This document shows, piece after piece, positions 11,978-23,192 of a DNA stretch of 64,000 nucleotides; positions within the stretch are counted from its first letter, which is position 1, and each line of letters opens with the position of its first letter. The translations under genes were made by a program, and so were the position numbers. The notes below the pieces were generated by a model. The model saw only the letters and a program-made list of their open reading frames with translations. It searched no databases and was not told where the DNA came from. The DNA comes from Bimuria novae-zelandiae CBS 107.79. Its lineage: Eukaryota > Ascomycota > Dothideomycetes > Pleosporales > Didymosphaeriaceae. The stretch spans positions 62,001 to 126,000 of the forward strand of contig ML976699.1 in assembly GCA_010015655.1 (NCBI GenBank), given 5' to 3'.

Positions 11978-12773
11978 TATGAAAGTTCGTCTGGTAGTGG
12001 CGTCGCGACTACTGCGGGAGCGTTGCAGCCAGCTAAGCACTTGAGCGTGCAAGTAAACGAAGTGAGCCACACGCTTTGCATTGTACAAATGGCACTGTGG
12101 GGCTTCGACACTTTCCTATCACTTCGGCTCCGGCAGATAGGCAGAGCACGGCCTTTTCTTTTTTGGAAAGCAGAGCTGTTGGCATCGAACTAGCTGCCAG
12201 CCTGGAGCGGTCTGAGGGAGCAATTGATCCCGGTCGGCGGTAACATCGTGCAGCCGAGTGCAACTGTGAGAGGCGGAAATATGGAACGATTGACCGGGGG
12301 GCATAGCAGAATGTCTGATATCCTCGACAGCATCCAGGCGTCATTGGGGACACCTGGGGCAGCACGAAGTTGGCCGTTGTGCTGCTCCTACTATAGTAAA
12401 GACAGGGTTTGGAATTGTTGAAACTCATCCAACTCACCACGTGGAAAGGTATCTCTTCCAAGGCCGCAATCTGACGCTCCGGAATGGTGTAAGAAATCTT
12501 CCGCGTGGAGCCTTATCAACTGTGCCACATCGGCACATTGACGAGTTGGGGGTTTATTCCATCGTCGAACAAAACAATTTCCGATGTCTACGTGTGATGA
12601 CAGAAGTGGAAGTCCACTGAGAATGATAGCATTAGTGAAGAAATGTACAATATCGGATTTCCCAAAACTGAAAGTGTCTGCAACCTCGTCGTACTGTACA
12701 TGATGTTTTGCAAGGACTCGTCCAGCTCGGCATCGCCCTCCTTCTTCATACGACCAACCCATCCATTGCGTTC
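11978..12773. other. Intergenic, MIC10 3' side and tyrosinase 5' side
   Basis: Sequence between two minus-strand genes: it carries the MIC10 3' UTR and the former tyrosinase promoter. The minus-strand frame at 12391-12861 begins inside MIC10 intron 2 and runs through its last exon out of frame, so it is not taken as a gene. Confidence 0.45.
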
Positions 12774-13323
12774 TTATGGCCGGATCACTCGCAGTCCGTC
12801 TTTCGAGGGTGCTGATGCTCGCTTGAATGACTGCCATTGGTGAGTATTGTTCCGAGGCCATGTATATCCATGGTACTCACACTATCACACTCTTCCCACG
12901 CTCGTCCTGCACCGAAACCGAGACCGACCCAAGCGGGCCATGCGCGTCGCTTGAAGAGGAGAACGGAGAATACGATGCCGAAGGAGACGCCCAGGCCGGA
13001 GCGAATGAGCATCGAGGAGAGGCAGCGGTCCCACTACGTTCCATTGTCAGCATCCGAAGAATACACCTGGGTGCTTATCGGTGGGAGAAGGGCAGGTTCG
13101 GAAGAGTCGTGCGAGGTTGCAAGGATAGCCATTGGCAGCAAAGAGCTTCGAATTCGTATTCCGACACCTCGCGCAAAATGGTTCAAGGTGCGTGATGGCG
13201 CTTCGACTGCCATGGGCGCGGATGCAGTACCTTCTCATTCAGCAGAGCTTCGCTCATGGGGCGGGTGGTGCGCGGGATGGGCGCAACGGGCTGCACGGCG
13301 GGCTCGGGGGCTTTGTCGGCCAT
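12774..13323 (-). CDS. MIC10: MICOS complex subunit Mic10
   Basis: Three exons: 13323-13231, 13033-12881 and 12830-12774, with introns of 197 nt (GTACTG...CGTAG) and 50 nt (GTGAGT...GGCAG). The product is about 100 residues. After a proline-rich N-terminus comes the family signature: NEKWDRCLSSM, then a first membrane segment with the glycine-rich GLGVSFGIVFSVLLF, a positively charged loop (KRRAWP) and a second segment AWVGLGFGAGRAWEECD. These two glycine-rich segments form the hairpin by which Mic10 bends the mitochondrial inner membrane at crista junctions. The start and splice sites are supported because the joined exons give the whole family pattern and end at a stop 18 residues after EECDS. 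It is divergent from URB2 with 237 bp between start codons. Confidence 0.93.
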
Positions 13324-13560
13324 GATGTGTATGTGATGCAGTCAACCGGGTTTTTCGGTACCGTAATTGACGTAGTTGCGACAGTGGACGCTTGTGTTGT
13401 TGTATGGTCGTGCCTGACGTTTGTTGCGGAAAAGCTCGGGCTCTCCCGAAGCTTGGAACGGCAGGGGTGCGACCTTAGTCAGCCAAATTTTCCAGCGGAA
13501 AGAGCTCCCCGCAACAACCTCTCCCACAGGCCACCCAAGTGAGGGTAGGAAGAAGGTACG
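13324..13560. promoter_or_regulatory. Shared divergent promoter MIC10/URB2
   Basis: Only 237 bp separate the start codons of two divergent housekeeping genes, so both promoters and 5' UTRs must lie here. No clear TATA box is seen on either side, as expected for constitutive genes. That it is bidirectional is inferred from the layout alone. Confidence 0.5.
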
Positions 13561-16500
13561 ATGGCTACGGCAGTACAGGTCAGTGACGATCTTCCTCCGT
13601 GCTTTTCGAGCGCTAATATTCGGATCAGACACCACAGAGCGTCCCTGCGCCGACCCGCCCGCAGCTGCAGGCCATCAAGCAAAACTTCACCGACCTGGAC
13701 GAGCAGATCAGCCAGGCCACCCATATCATAGGTCTCCCTGATAACTGGGATGCGCTTTCCGGATCTATGCGCTCGGACGTTGCCCACCAAATCGTATGCG
13801 CGAGGGCAGACTGGGTCCTGCGATGGATCCTTGACAAGTTGAAAGACACGGCTGAAGGTGGTGTACAAGCGCGCGCAAGTGTCAAGGCATGGAACTTGCT
13901 TGACTGGATGATTGAGATCCTCCCGGTATCACGGTGTGCGCTGCACCTGAGGGACGCCGACTTCCTGAGTGTCGTCGAAAAAGCGCTCGACGAGAAGTTC
14001 GGTGCCGATGCCACGATCCAGTCGGAAGTATCCCAATCGAACAGACACCCTCGAGATGACTCGAGTGAGACGATAGCTGAGGACCCGCAACCCTCGCGAA
14101 AGCGGAAACGAGCCACGGGCACCAGCAGCCCTTCCAAGAGACAAGCCGTCGAAGCTAGCGAATCCGTAGCGCTCTTCCATGCCATACGGGCTACGGTTCG
14201 ATCTATCTGGGACAAGGCCGACGGGCAAGGAACGGGCGAGGAAAAGGTCCAGTCCGAGCACATGAAAATGGTCTTGCGGACAGAGAGCGCCCAGGCAGCC
14301 CGCATCATGAAGAACTGGCTGACCGCAGTTCAGCGCATCTACTCGACACCACAGGCTCCTTCGCAAGATTTGGATTATTTAGATCTTACTCTGGTCGTGC
14401 ACGTTTGGGAGCTGCGTGCCATCGATCCAAAGGACAACTCTGGCGCATCCGTAGAACAATTCTCGACCGAATGTCTGATACCGAGCCTCCTCCTCTCTCA
14501 ATTCCTTCGCCAGCCCACCACCGACTCCACGAGGATCTTCGGCGATACCTCGCTTGCCCTGGACCGTTTGATAGCCAAGTACATCCTACTTCCGTCGCGA
14601 TCCGCATTCTTCAGTGCTAAGAGCAACGTACCAGCAGAACAGTCAGAAAGCACGGCAGATAGAGCCGCACTTCTGTCCAGCAGCCTGGGACCACTCAGCG
14701 CAAAACTCCTCCAAGCTGCCCAGATTCAAGACACAGGCGTCGGGATACCCGCCTACTTTACACCTCTTTTTGCTGCAGTCCCACGCTTGCTTGACCTAAT
14801 CATCCGTTCTTCGCCGGCACGCACACCGAAAGCCAGAACCGCAGAGAAACCCTGGATCCAGGCGGCTTTGGTCACCCTTGCACAATGCGTAGGGTGCTCA
14901 CTTGCACCTCCCGAGTTCGCGGCTCCAGCAGCCTCCATTGCTGCATTTGAGCAATGCCTTGCCATTCTAGCTTCCTACAATTTCATTATAGATACAATGA
15001 TCCTCAGGGATGTGTTCTGGTTCCATTCTGGCTTCAAGTATCCACTCAACCAAAAAAGATCTGTCAATTGGCCGCTTGTTGCAGCTCTAGTGGCGATTGA
15101 TTCGTCCATCTTCCTAGCTGACCCTAAATCAGCGACCCCTCCAGATGACGAGCGACCAAAAGATCTCACTTCTTTCCTTTTTGAGCAAATCTCAGCTTCT
15201 AATTTTGAGAATCGCGAATCGAACAGGGACGATATAATGGACATTGATGGTGGTTCTCCCGCTGAGGAATCCAGCAAATTGTTCTCGAGAAAAGACGTAG
15301 TTACGAAGATCGTCGTTCCCGTTGCACATGCCTTCTCTCGAAATCGCCAGCTGCTTAGCTTTATAGATCACTGGGACGACGAACTGCGCAAAACAGTGCT
15401 GGCTGATCGCGAGCCGTTAGCAGATGTTCAACCACGCATCTGGGATGATCGGGATCTCGTCCTTGCCTTAGCCGAAGTGTTCGAACAATCCTTGACGAAA
15501 ACACAAATCTCGAATTTGTTCCAAAAACACGCTGATCGCATCGAGCATTATACCAAGAAGCATCCAAAGAAGGCCATCAGCAGCGCTGTCATCATCCAGG
15601 CAATGCTTTATTCAATCAAATCAGAAGAGACCATCGAGCTGATTAAGCCCATCATGCTCTCTACGTGGAAGACTTACGAAACCTGGGTTCAACACGACGG
15701 CCCAAGTCAATCTTCAGCACTTGAGCTCGCGTGGACTTCCTTGTGCTTTCTTCTAGGGCATTTGTGGCCCATCCATTTCCATGGTTCCGCCACCCTCCAG
15801 AAAGAGTTCGTAAGGCCGTTGCTTGAAAGAGCGTCCAAAGACGTCCTCTCTGCACGCAAGGAAGAGCCCAATCGCCGTCTTCATTCCTCCTGCCGCACGG
15901 CCGCTCTTGTGTTCGTATTTGTTGCTTGCGACTATCTAGCACTCCTTCCCGATGCGAAGGAGCTCATCGAGAAGATGCTACCAAAAGTATTGAAGGTCAT
16001 TTCACCTGGTCAACTGGAGACCGAGGAGGTGAAACCAACGCTGGAGCTATTCTGCACGGATTATGCGCACCTGCTCAGCTCATGCCAACCCATGATTGCC
16101 AAGAAAGTGCTTTCGCGGCTCCTGGAAACTATCGCTCGCTTTGAAGAGCATTTGCGTGATCCACTAACAGAGACACTTTCAGCCTCTGTTTTCAATCATG
16201 GAAAGTCCGGTGTCGAGGCAGCGTTAGTCTCTGCCGTTCTAGAAAACCTAGAGCCCGCCAATGATGAGGACCTCCAGGCAAGCTCGATATGCGCTCTTTT
16301 ACATGTGTCACCTTTGAGTCTTCAAAGGGAGCAGAGAGAGGCCACGCTGGACAAACTACTAGAACTACTACTGTCATCGTCCAGAACCGCAGTGCCATTG
16401 TTAAATATTATGGCGAACCTAACGCAGGCCCCAAATGCCACAGCCAAAATCTCATCGGATGGTAATGTTCTCTTCGATATCGCTGACGCCCTGCACGAGG

Positions 16501-18023
16501 CCAATTTGGAGACACGTTCATCCACACAGTTATTGCAAATATTGGTTAAATCGACCCTTGGCCATCTTGTCCCGAACAAAGATCAAGCGCAAAACAAGGC
16601 ATTCTTCGAGACGTACGGGGCCAGGGTTACTTCCTCGTTGAAGCAAAAGAGCACGTGTTCTCCGGCAAGACTTGCCGTGCTTACTGGCACACTGTTGGCG
16701 GCGCCCGACTGGAACACACTCCTTCCGCTCACTCGCTACGTCGAGTTCTTGGGCAAAGTTCTGAACACATGGTCATCTTCTCCTGACACGGTATTAGACG
16801 CTTATAACTACCTACCTATGCCGATACTCCTCAAGCATGAAGGGCTCCTGGAAGCGGTGCGCACTACTCTTCGGGAGTGGATATCTGCGAAGATCTCTCT
16901 TGAAGACAGCACACCTATCAAGATTGATATTGTTCCCCTCGATACGTGGCCTGTGGTTTTTGGTGCTATAGCAAAGTACCAGCAGTATCCGAGCCCAACG
17001 TGGCTTCTCCGTGTGGCTTCGCAGCTGCTCCATGCAGGCGTGTCGAATCAAGTCATCTTGCAAGCTATAAGAGAAGCACTGAAGACTCTGGAAAACAACT
17101 CTGAGAAAGTGGAACTGGTAGAGTATTGTGTGTCGCTGGCCACCGAGAACGATGCAAAGGTGGCCTACCAGCTACTCCATGCTGTGATCTCCACCTTGGA
17201 TGAAAAGCAGGAAGTTCATCCTGAAGTGAAGGCACGGCAAGTGGCTCTGATGCCGCAGATCTGCTCTTTGCTGGGCGACGTCCGGGATGATGCAGCTTTC
17301 AATCTACTACTCGACAGCATTGATACCATCCTCCTCCACAAACCCAACATGACGTCCCAGCACAATATCGAGTGTCTCCTAACAGTCCTTCTCAAGCTCT
17401 CAACACGAAGCAGTCCTAGGCTGTCGCCCTCTTGCGCACCCGCGATATACAGTCGCCTATGCGAAACATCACGCCTTCTCCTACTCCTGCATCACAGCCG
17501 CAGTCGCTTGGGGGGCCGGTTCCATCTCCTATTACCTATCCTTCAAAGCCTCCTACTCTGCCTTTTCATCCCCAACCTCAATCGAGGTGCCGCACTCCCG
17601 CCATGGCTTGATTCTCCCTCGACCTCTTCGCCGTCGCGCCTCACACCCGCAAACGCAGCACAATACGCCCATCTACTCAGCACGCTTTGCTCGCCCACGC
17701 AATCCTCCGTACAAAAGACTCGCTCAGCCACCACGCTCAACGATCCGATCAAAGCCGCGCGAGAGTACGCGAGCCAGTACGTGTTCCCTCTGCTCAGCTC
17801 CTTCTGCCGCTTCACGTTGTACGGAAGGCTCGACGTGGAGGTCCGGGAGAAGCTTATGCCAGGTATATGGGAGGTCGTCAGCGTGGCCCAACTGAATAAA
17901 GAAACTATTGATGCCATGTTCGCAGGCCTCGGGAAGAGCGAAAAGGATGTATGGAGAGGTGTGTGGGGCGAGTGGGTCAGGCTACATGGGAGGAAGGAGA
18001 GGAAACTTAAAAGGGGGGAGTAA
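13561..18023 (+). CDS. URB2: Ribosome biogenesis protein Urb2/Npa2 family
   Basis: A six-codon first exon (13561-13578) is followed by a 50-nt intron (13579-13628, GTCAGT, CTAAT, ATCAG) and one long exon to 18023, for about 1470 residues. The long exon is in frame well upstream of its first methionine (13767), which is why the upstream start is chosen. The protein is mostly alpha-helical without membrane segments and has a basic cluster (RKRKR, about residue 163) suited to nuclear import. The last 220 residues match the Urb2/Npa2 C-terminal domain (GGRFHLLLPILQSLL, YAHLLSTLCSPT, RLDVEVREKLMPGIWEV). In yeast this nucleolar protein works in early 60S pre-ribosomal particles and 27S pre-rRNA processing (established). 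The length is usual for filamentous fungi (about 1,300-1,500). It looks fully intact. Confidence 0.88.
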
Positions 18024-18670
18024 GGTGACAGCAGTTGCGAAACACAAACTGTTACACGAAATGCGGGGTTTTCGTGAACTGAGCGTTTGTACGGTGCATA
18101 CAGTACAACATGCACTTACAGTCTCCGCCGAGTTGGAGAGGACACTGTACTTCGTTATTTTGGATGGCCCTCCTCGGGGAATTCCTTGCAACACCTGCAT
18201 CTTGTTGGGTGCGGGGACTCGGGCCGATTTGACGTAGTCGACTGACCCTCCAGGACCACCTGTACTTGCTGTTTAACTAGCGCCTGGCATGTATTCAGAT
18301 AGTGATTGACTCAGATATCCATGACCCAGTACAAAATAATCATCCGACTATCTGACCCTCCGATGCCCCAGTCTCCAGCCACTTTGCATAACTGACGCAG
18401 GCATAACTTGCCTATTCAAAACTTTTGATTGCATGGCGCACTAGGTACTAGAGCCCTCGTACAACGGCGTATAGATGCTGAATACGGGCCAAGATGAATT
18501 GTCGTTTGTGGGACGAGGGCAGGCCGGTCAGCGGGATGAGCTCAAGTTGGTAACGTCCCCGGTGTCACGACCAGGCTCTGTAATCAGTATTAAAGTCAAC
18601 GTTTCTCTGCGCTTTGAGCCTGAAGTCAAAACTGTACGTCTCAGAGTGCTTGATTGCTGTTTAGGTCGTC
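18024..18670. other. Intergenic
   Basis: URB2 terminator region followed by the former P450 promoter. No reading frame with family features, RNA gene or repeat was recognised. Confidence 0.4.
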
Positions 18671-19691
18671 ATGTCCAGTTCTGCAGAGCTCGCCAGCAGC
18701 GTCTCTAGGGTTATGCGAGATGTGTCGCTCTCGCAGGTCCTCACTGCTGTAATCACAATTGTTAGTATAAATACATGCCTCTATGCAGCATAATGCTAAA
18801 CCACAGCGAAGCTGGTCGCTCAATGGATTACCAGAGGGCTCTACAGAACTTATCTCCATCCGCCAAGCCGTTTTCCCGGTCCGAAACTCTATGCATTCAC
18901 CCGATTGCCAAAAGTTTACATGATGTACACTGGCGAATCTCACCGAGTCCTGCATAAGCCACATCAGCAGTACGGCGACATTGTGCGCGTGGCGCCAGAC
19001 GAGCTCAGCTTCATCCACCCTGATGCTTGGCGAGACATCTATGGACACGGAACAAGGGGAACTCAAGGTTCTATACAACCAAAGCACTACACGTGGTACG
19101 GAACAACTCCTAATGGTGTCGCTCACATGGCCCAGGCGCAGGGTATGGCACACCCGCGTATGCGACGTATGTTCAACCCGGCATTCTCAGACAGGGCTTT
19201 GAAGGAACGGGAGCCACTCTTCATGAAATCCGTGGATCAGCTTGTTGGTAACTTGAGGAAAAGTGTGCAGGATGATCCTGATCACAAATTCGACATGGTC
19301 AGGAATTATAACTGCAAGTCTGAATCAAGTGGACTGCCGAGTAGTTGGCTACTTTCTATCTCCTATCCCTCCGGCGTTAGTCAATCGTACCGAAAATGAA
19401 TGACGTGAGTCTCATGCGGACGACCGACGCGCCGTGCTGCAGCCGTTCTCCGTTGGCTCATGCGACTGTCTGGACGAGAAGTAAATCGCTACCCCCGCTC
19501 TTTCTCTGCACGGCTAGATCTAACGGCTTCGCAGTATGGCGTACCACGAGATGCAGTTAATCTTGGTGAAGGTGCTGTATAATTTCGACTACGAGCTTTG
19601 TCCGGAGAGCGAGGGGTGGGATGATCAGAGGACGTTCGTGGTGTGGGAGAAGGGTCCGCTCATGGTGAAATTGAAGGCTGTGAGGGAGTGA
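18671..19691 (+). pseudogene. Cytochrome P450, internally deleted
   Basis: The N-terminal third is readable from ATG 18671: a membrane anchor (SQVLTAVITIV), a probable 42-nt intron (18765-18806) that removes two stops, the hinge FPGPKLYAFTRLP and the YGDIVRVAPDELSFI block typical of microsomal fungal P450s, continuing to about 19320. Then about 250 residues, including the I and K helices, are missing. Reading resumes near 19443 at the heme loop (PFSVGSCDCLD), is spliced (intron 19481-19534) and ends normally (LCPESEGWDDQ...GPLMVKL, stop 19691). The heme loop should be FxxGxRxCxG. The cysteine is kept, but the arginine has become Cys and the last glycine Asp, each explained by one transition (CGC to TGC, GGC to GAC). 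It cannot make a functional enzyme. Confidence 0.85.
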
Positions 19692-20463
19692 GGAAGAAAT
19701 CTTATGCGGCTGTGAGTAGCGGGTGTAGACTGTCTTTGGGGTTGATGGCGTCTCGGTTTTGGCTTTTATGCGCCCATAAAATGTGCCGGTAGACTTCTTT
19801 GTACTGCATTCAGTCTTCCCTGTTACGTAGAGCATTATGTATGCACGAATAAGAGGCAGAGATATTGGTGACTGCTATCACTTCTGCCGTTACACCGAAC
19901 CTTATGATTCGGTCCCCTCCACGTGAAGAGGAGGTAATGTCGCACAAGAGGACGGTTCCGCCTCCACCTCCGCGGCACTATAACATCGACTGGTTCGCGG
20001 GTCGGAACACGACCTCGGTAGCTCTTATCTCTGTCCGATTAAACGACGTCGCCTGCAGAGCAATAGACCGGATGCTTGATATCAACAATATTCGGTCGCA
20101 TCATTGAACGTGTCCAGCTAGCCGGAGAGGAGGCGTGAACAACAATCAAGGAGAGCTGGCTCTTGCGTAAAGTTGAAAGTCGGTCATTCTATTGTTCATC
20201 CTGAAGTAACACATCAGCGATTAGTTGGGTCCTTATAACCTGCTTTCACCTATACACAAGGGGCTGGTTATGAAGCTAATCGTAACGCGTGAAATTCTTG
20301 CAAGACGCCAATCTATCTATCAACAATGGCCCGTAGACCTGGTATCATCTCACGCTTCCCTTCATGTACAGCCCTGTGCAACCATCTCCATCATCTCGCA
20401 CTGGTCGTTGTTTGCGGCGACTCTGTGATACGTATATGTCGGCCTCCACGCGAAGAGTCTGTG
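19692..20463. other. Intergenic between P450 relic and permease 3' end
   Basis: Convergent 3' flanks. No supported gene; the short plus-strand frames at 19865-20107 and 20326-20637 lack any family features, and the second runs antisense into the permease C-terminus. Confidence 0.4.
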
Positions 20464-23192
20464 TCAAAACTTAACCCCCTCGCTCAACGCATCCCCGTTG
20501 ATAGGTGCTTTCCCGCTGCCACCTGCCATGATTTCTTCGTCGTATCCTTCTTCATCACCGCCGGCGTTCGCTGTGAACCCATCGCCGATCATCTCGCTGA
20601 CCTCCATCCACGTGTCGCTCGTCGCGGGAATGGGTGAGACCTTGCAAAGGCCCCAATAAATCACCGCTGCAACAACAAACCCACAGAAGTAGTTCAAGTC
20701 GTAGATGCGCTGCGCCGCGACCGGTACCTGCATCCCCACAGCGCCTGCAAAGCCCACGACGTTGATCGCAATACCGGCAATGTAAGCGGCGTATGCGCGC
20801 CAGTGGAAGCCCCACATGTAGTAGTACGGAGCCGTCTTCTTGCCCGAGTACAGGTCGCAAACTTGGAGGTATCCCTTGCGTATGATATAATAGTCGCAGA
20901 CCATGACGCCTGCAATGCTCGATAGGAAGACCGAGTACGCCGATAGGTACGTCGTGAAGCTGTTGCTAGAGGACAGCAGATGCCAAGGACACATGATCAA
21001 GCCGACCAAAGCGCAGATGTAGCTGCCTCTGCGGATGTTGATCCAGCGCGGCGCCAGTGCTGTCATATCCGTTCCTGCGCTCACCGAGTTCGCGGCGATA
21101 TTGGTGCCTAGCTGTGCGAGCGTGAAGGCAGCTGCGATGACGAACACGCCGAAGCGTTGGCCCGATCCGCGGTTTTCGTCGAGGAAAGATTCGAGGAGGT
21201 CGAGAGGGTTCCATATAGGTTCGCCACCGAAGATGGCGGTAGACGAGGATGATACGATAATGCCGATGAAGCTCGTGACGGCGAAGCCGAGTGGAATAGT
21301 AAGAAGCTGGGAGAGGATAATGTCGCTCGGTTTTCGAGCAAAGCGCGCAAAGTCAGGGTTATTGATGATGAGTGCCGCGAAGTTAGCGATCGCAGACATA
21401 ATTCCTTTGACAATTGCCCAGCTAAGGGTAGAGCCGTGTAGTTTACCAGGCTGGTGTACGATAGGTCCGATACCTTTTGCGCGGACAATAGCCCAGATAA
21501 AGAATGCAACGCCGGCGGTGGGCACAAAGTACGCTTTTATGGTGAAAAGGTGTCGAATCTTATGGACAGGGAACCATAGGGCCGGAAGTGAGCCGACCCA
21601 GAAGAGAAAGAATGAGACGAAGGCTACGGTGTTGGTGCCAGAACTGGGGATGCTGTTGGTGATGCCTCCCTCGCCAGTGTCATTGCGCCAGGAGTTCCAG
21701 ATGCTTCGGATCATGAGGTACACACAAGTTCCTCCGATCCAGCCTTGCACTCCGTACCAGATACAAGCCATGGCTGCTCGGTTGAAGACCGGCCATAGTG
21801 CACCCCAAATACCGAACGACGAGCGACTGACAACGGGGAAGGATATGTGATACGTCGCACCGATGCGACCAGTAAGACATACAAAGCCTGCTGCGATGCT
21901 ATAGCCGAGCTGGGTGCTAGTCAGTTATGCACTTGGTAGTTCCAGAAAGGTTAGTATAGCCTACCCAAACACACATCCAACTCTGCCACCACGAAAGACC
22001 ATCTGCAATGCTGCTACCAGATATCATCCAAGTATTGATGTTGAACGAGTCAGCTAGCCGGTGTTAGCAGTATGTGTATAAGGTGTTACAACACCGCATA
22101 TGGTAAGTAGTAGTAGTAGTAGTATTGATTAACGTCCAGGAACATAATGTTCTAGCCTCCCATGGGGCATGGGGACGTGCTAAGCTGTATTTACAGAAAG
22201 CGTTTCGTGCCTGTCGGCTGGCTACCATCACAGTAGCCTTGTTGTACATAGCCCATCCTCCCTTTAATAGGTCTACCTGCTACTACAGGCACCTAGATAC
22301 CTATAGTAGCCGGCCCTCATCTGTGAGGGTGTTGTTGTCCTGCCCCTCTCTCCCTCGCCCTTGTAGCTCTGCTCCCGTACTGTCTTCCTCCCCCTACCTC
22401 GTACGAAGTAGGACCTCGTACGAGTTAGCAAGCTGCCTTGTACCTTGAGTAAAAACCTCGTAGGGGAAAACCTCAAGCTTGAACAAGTAGTAGTAGTCGC
22501 CTGAGCGGTACTTAGTTTGGGTGAAAGGTTTTGACCAAGTCTTGGCAGAGCGAAAACTCTGCATCTTGGCTTTTGGTCTCTTTATCGCAACAGCGCCAGC
22601 TTTTTGCGGATAAAGAACGTGATTCTAGTAATCAGCTTGTTCAGGCGAACAATTTCATACTACAGGAACCCCCCACACGGTCGTGTGGGTGGAATCACGA
22701 TTTTGGTGTTCCTGGACCGCATATGGTAAGATGCAACGTACCGATCCAAAACCCTACAAAATTCCAAGCTCCCCATTGCCTTCGTGCACGCTCAACGGGC
22801 TTCAAGTCATGGTTACTGTATAAACGTCAGATGCAGCTTGATCGTCGAGACCAGATTCAGACTTACTAAAGCATAATCTGCGCCGTCGTTAGACTTGGAT
22901 CATTTTCCACAGCGAGTTTGTCAGTCCAATGAACGACCTTAAATCGTCTTAACTTCTCCATAATGTTCCAGGGAAGGCAGCAGTCAGGCTCATCGCTGTC
23001 GTGAAATTCATGGGCAGTTGCAATGGGGGCGTTCTTATGTATAGAATTTTCCCTGCAATTGCTTTGGGGGGTAACCGAGTGATACTCCCTGGGACTTGTA
23101 AGGGAATGACGTGAGGAAATTGGTTGTGAAGCGTCTGTGCGGCCCGTTCTATTGCCATTATCTTTCAACAGCGGTTCCGTTTCCGGGTCCAT
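20464..23192 (-). CDS. NCS1-family nucleobase permease (uracil/uridine/allantoin type)
   Basis: Four exons: 23192-22867, 22815-22742, 22053-21965, 21909-20464 (about 644 residues). Introns are 51 nt (GTAAGT...ATACAG), 688 nt (GTACGT...GGCTAG) and 55 nt (GTAGGC...CCCAG). The joined exons restore NCS1 landmarks: [65 protein letters not shown] and [19 protein letters not shown], then about ten further membrane segments including [12 protein letters not shown]. Members are plasma-membrane proton symporters for uracil, uridine, allantoin, thiamine or nicotinamide riboside; the order and motifs favour the Fur4/Dal4/Fui1 branch, but the substrate cannot be told by eye. Intron 2 is ten times the usual size because it holds an inserted element (separate entry). 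The C-terminal tail is acidic and glycine-rich, as in regulated fungal permeases. Confidence 0.9.
22108..22715 (-). mobile_element. 608-bp retroposon-like insertion in permease intron 2
   Basis: A perfect 15-bp direct repeat, ACCGCATATGGTAAG, occurs at 22093-22107 and 22716-22730 and brackets this block. Taking out the block and one repeat copy leaves a 65-nt intron, normal for this genome, with donor, branch point and acceptor all outside the insert. On the minus strand the insert begins CCAGGAACACC and ends in a TAC trinucleotide run next to the target repeat, the arrangement produced by target-primed reverse transcription (LINE/SINE type). There are no terminal inverted repeats and no coding capacity. 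No tRNA-type A and B boxes were recognised, so its parent element is unknown. It lies in sense orientation to the permease gene. Confidence 0.78.

Noticed and set aside
12391..12861. 156-residue minus-strand frame
   Set aside because: It starts within MIC10 intron 2 and passes through the last MIC10 exon out of frame; it is mostly MIC10 3' flank.
13625..14366. Antisense frames of 227 and 145 residues over the start of URB2
   Set aside because: They run opposite to a well-supported gene, show no motif, and their length follows from the GC-rich codon use of URB2.
21035..21850. 271-residue plus-strand frame
   Set aside because: Antisense to the NCS1 permease, no domain or membrane pattern of its own.
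22663..22715. Calling the 5' fold of the intron element an HDV-like ribozyme
   Set aside because: A 7-bp helix and hairpin can be drawn, but the required pseudoknot order and catalytic cytosine could not be placed.
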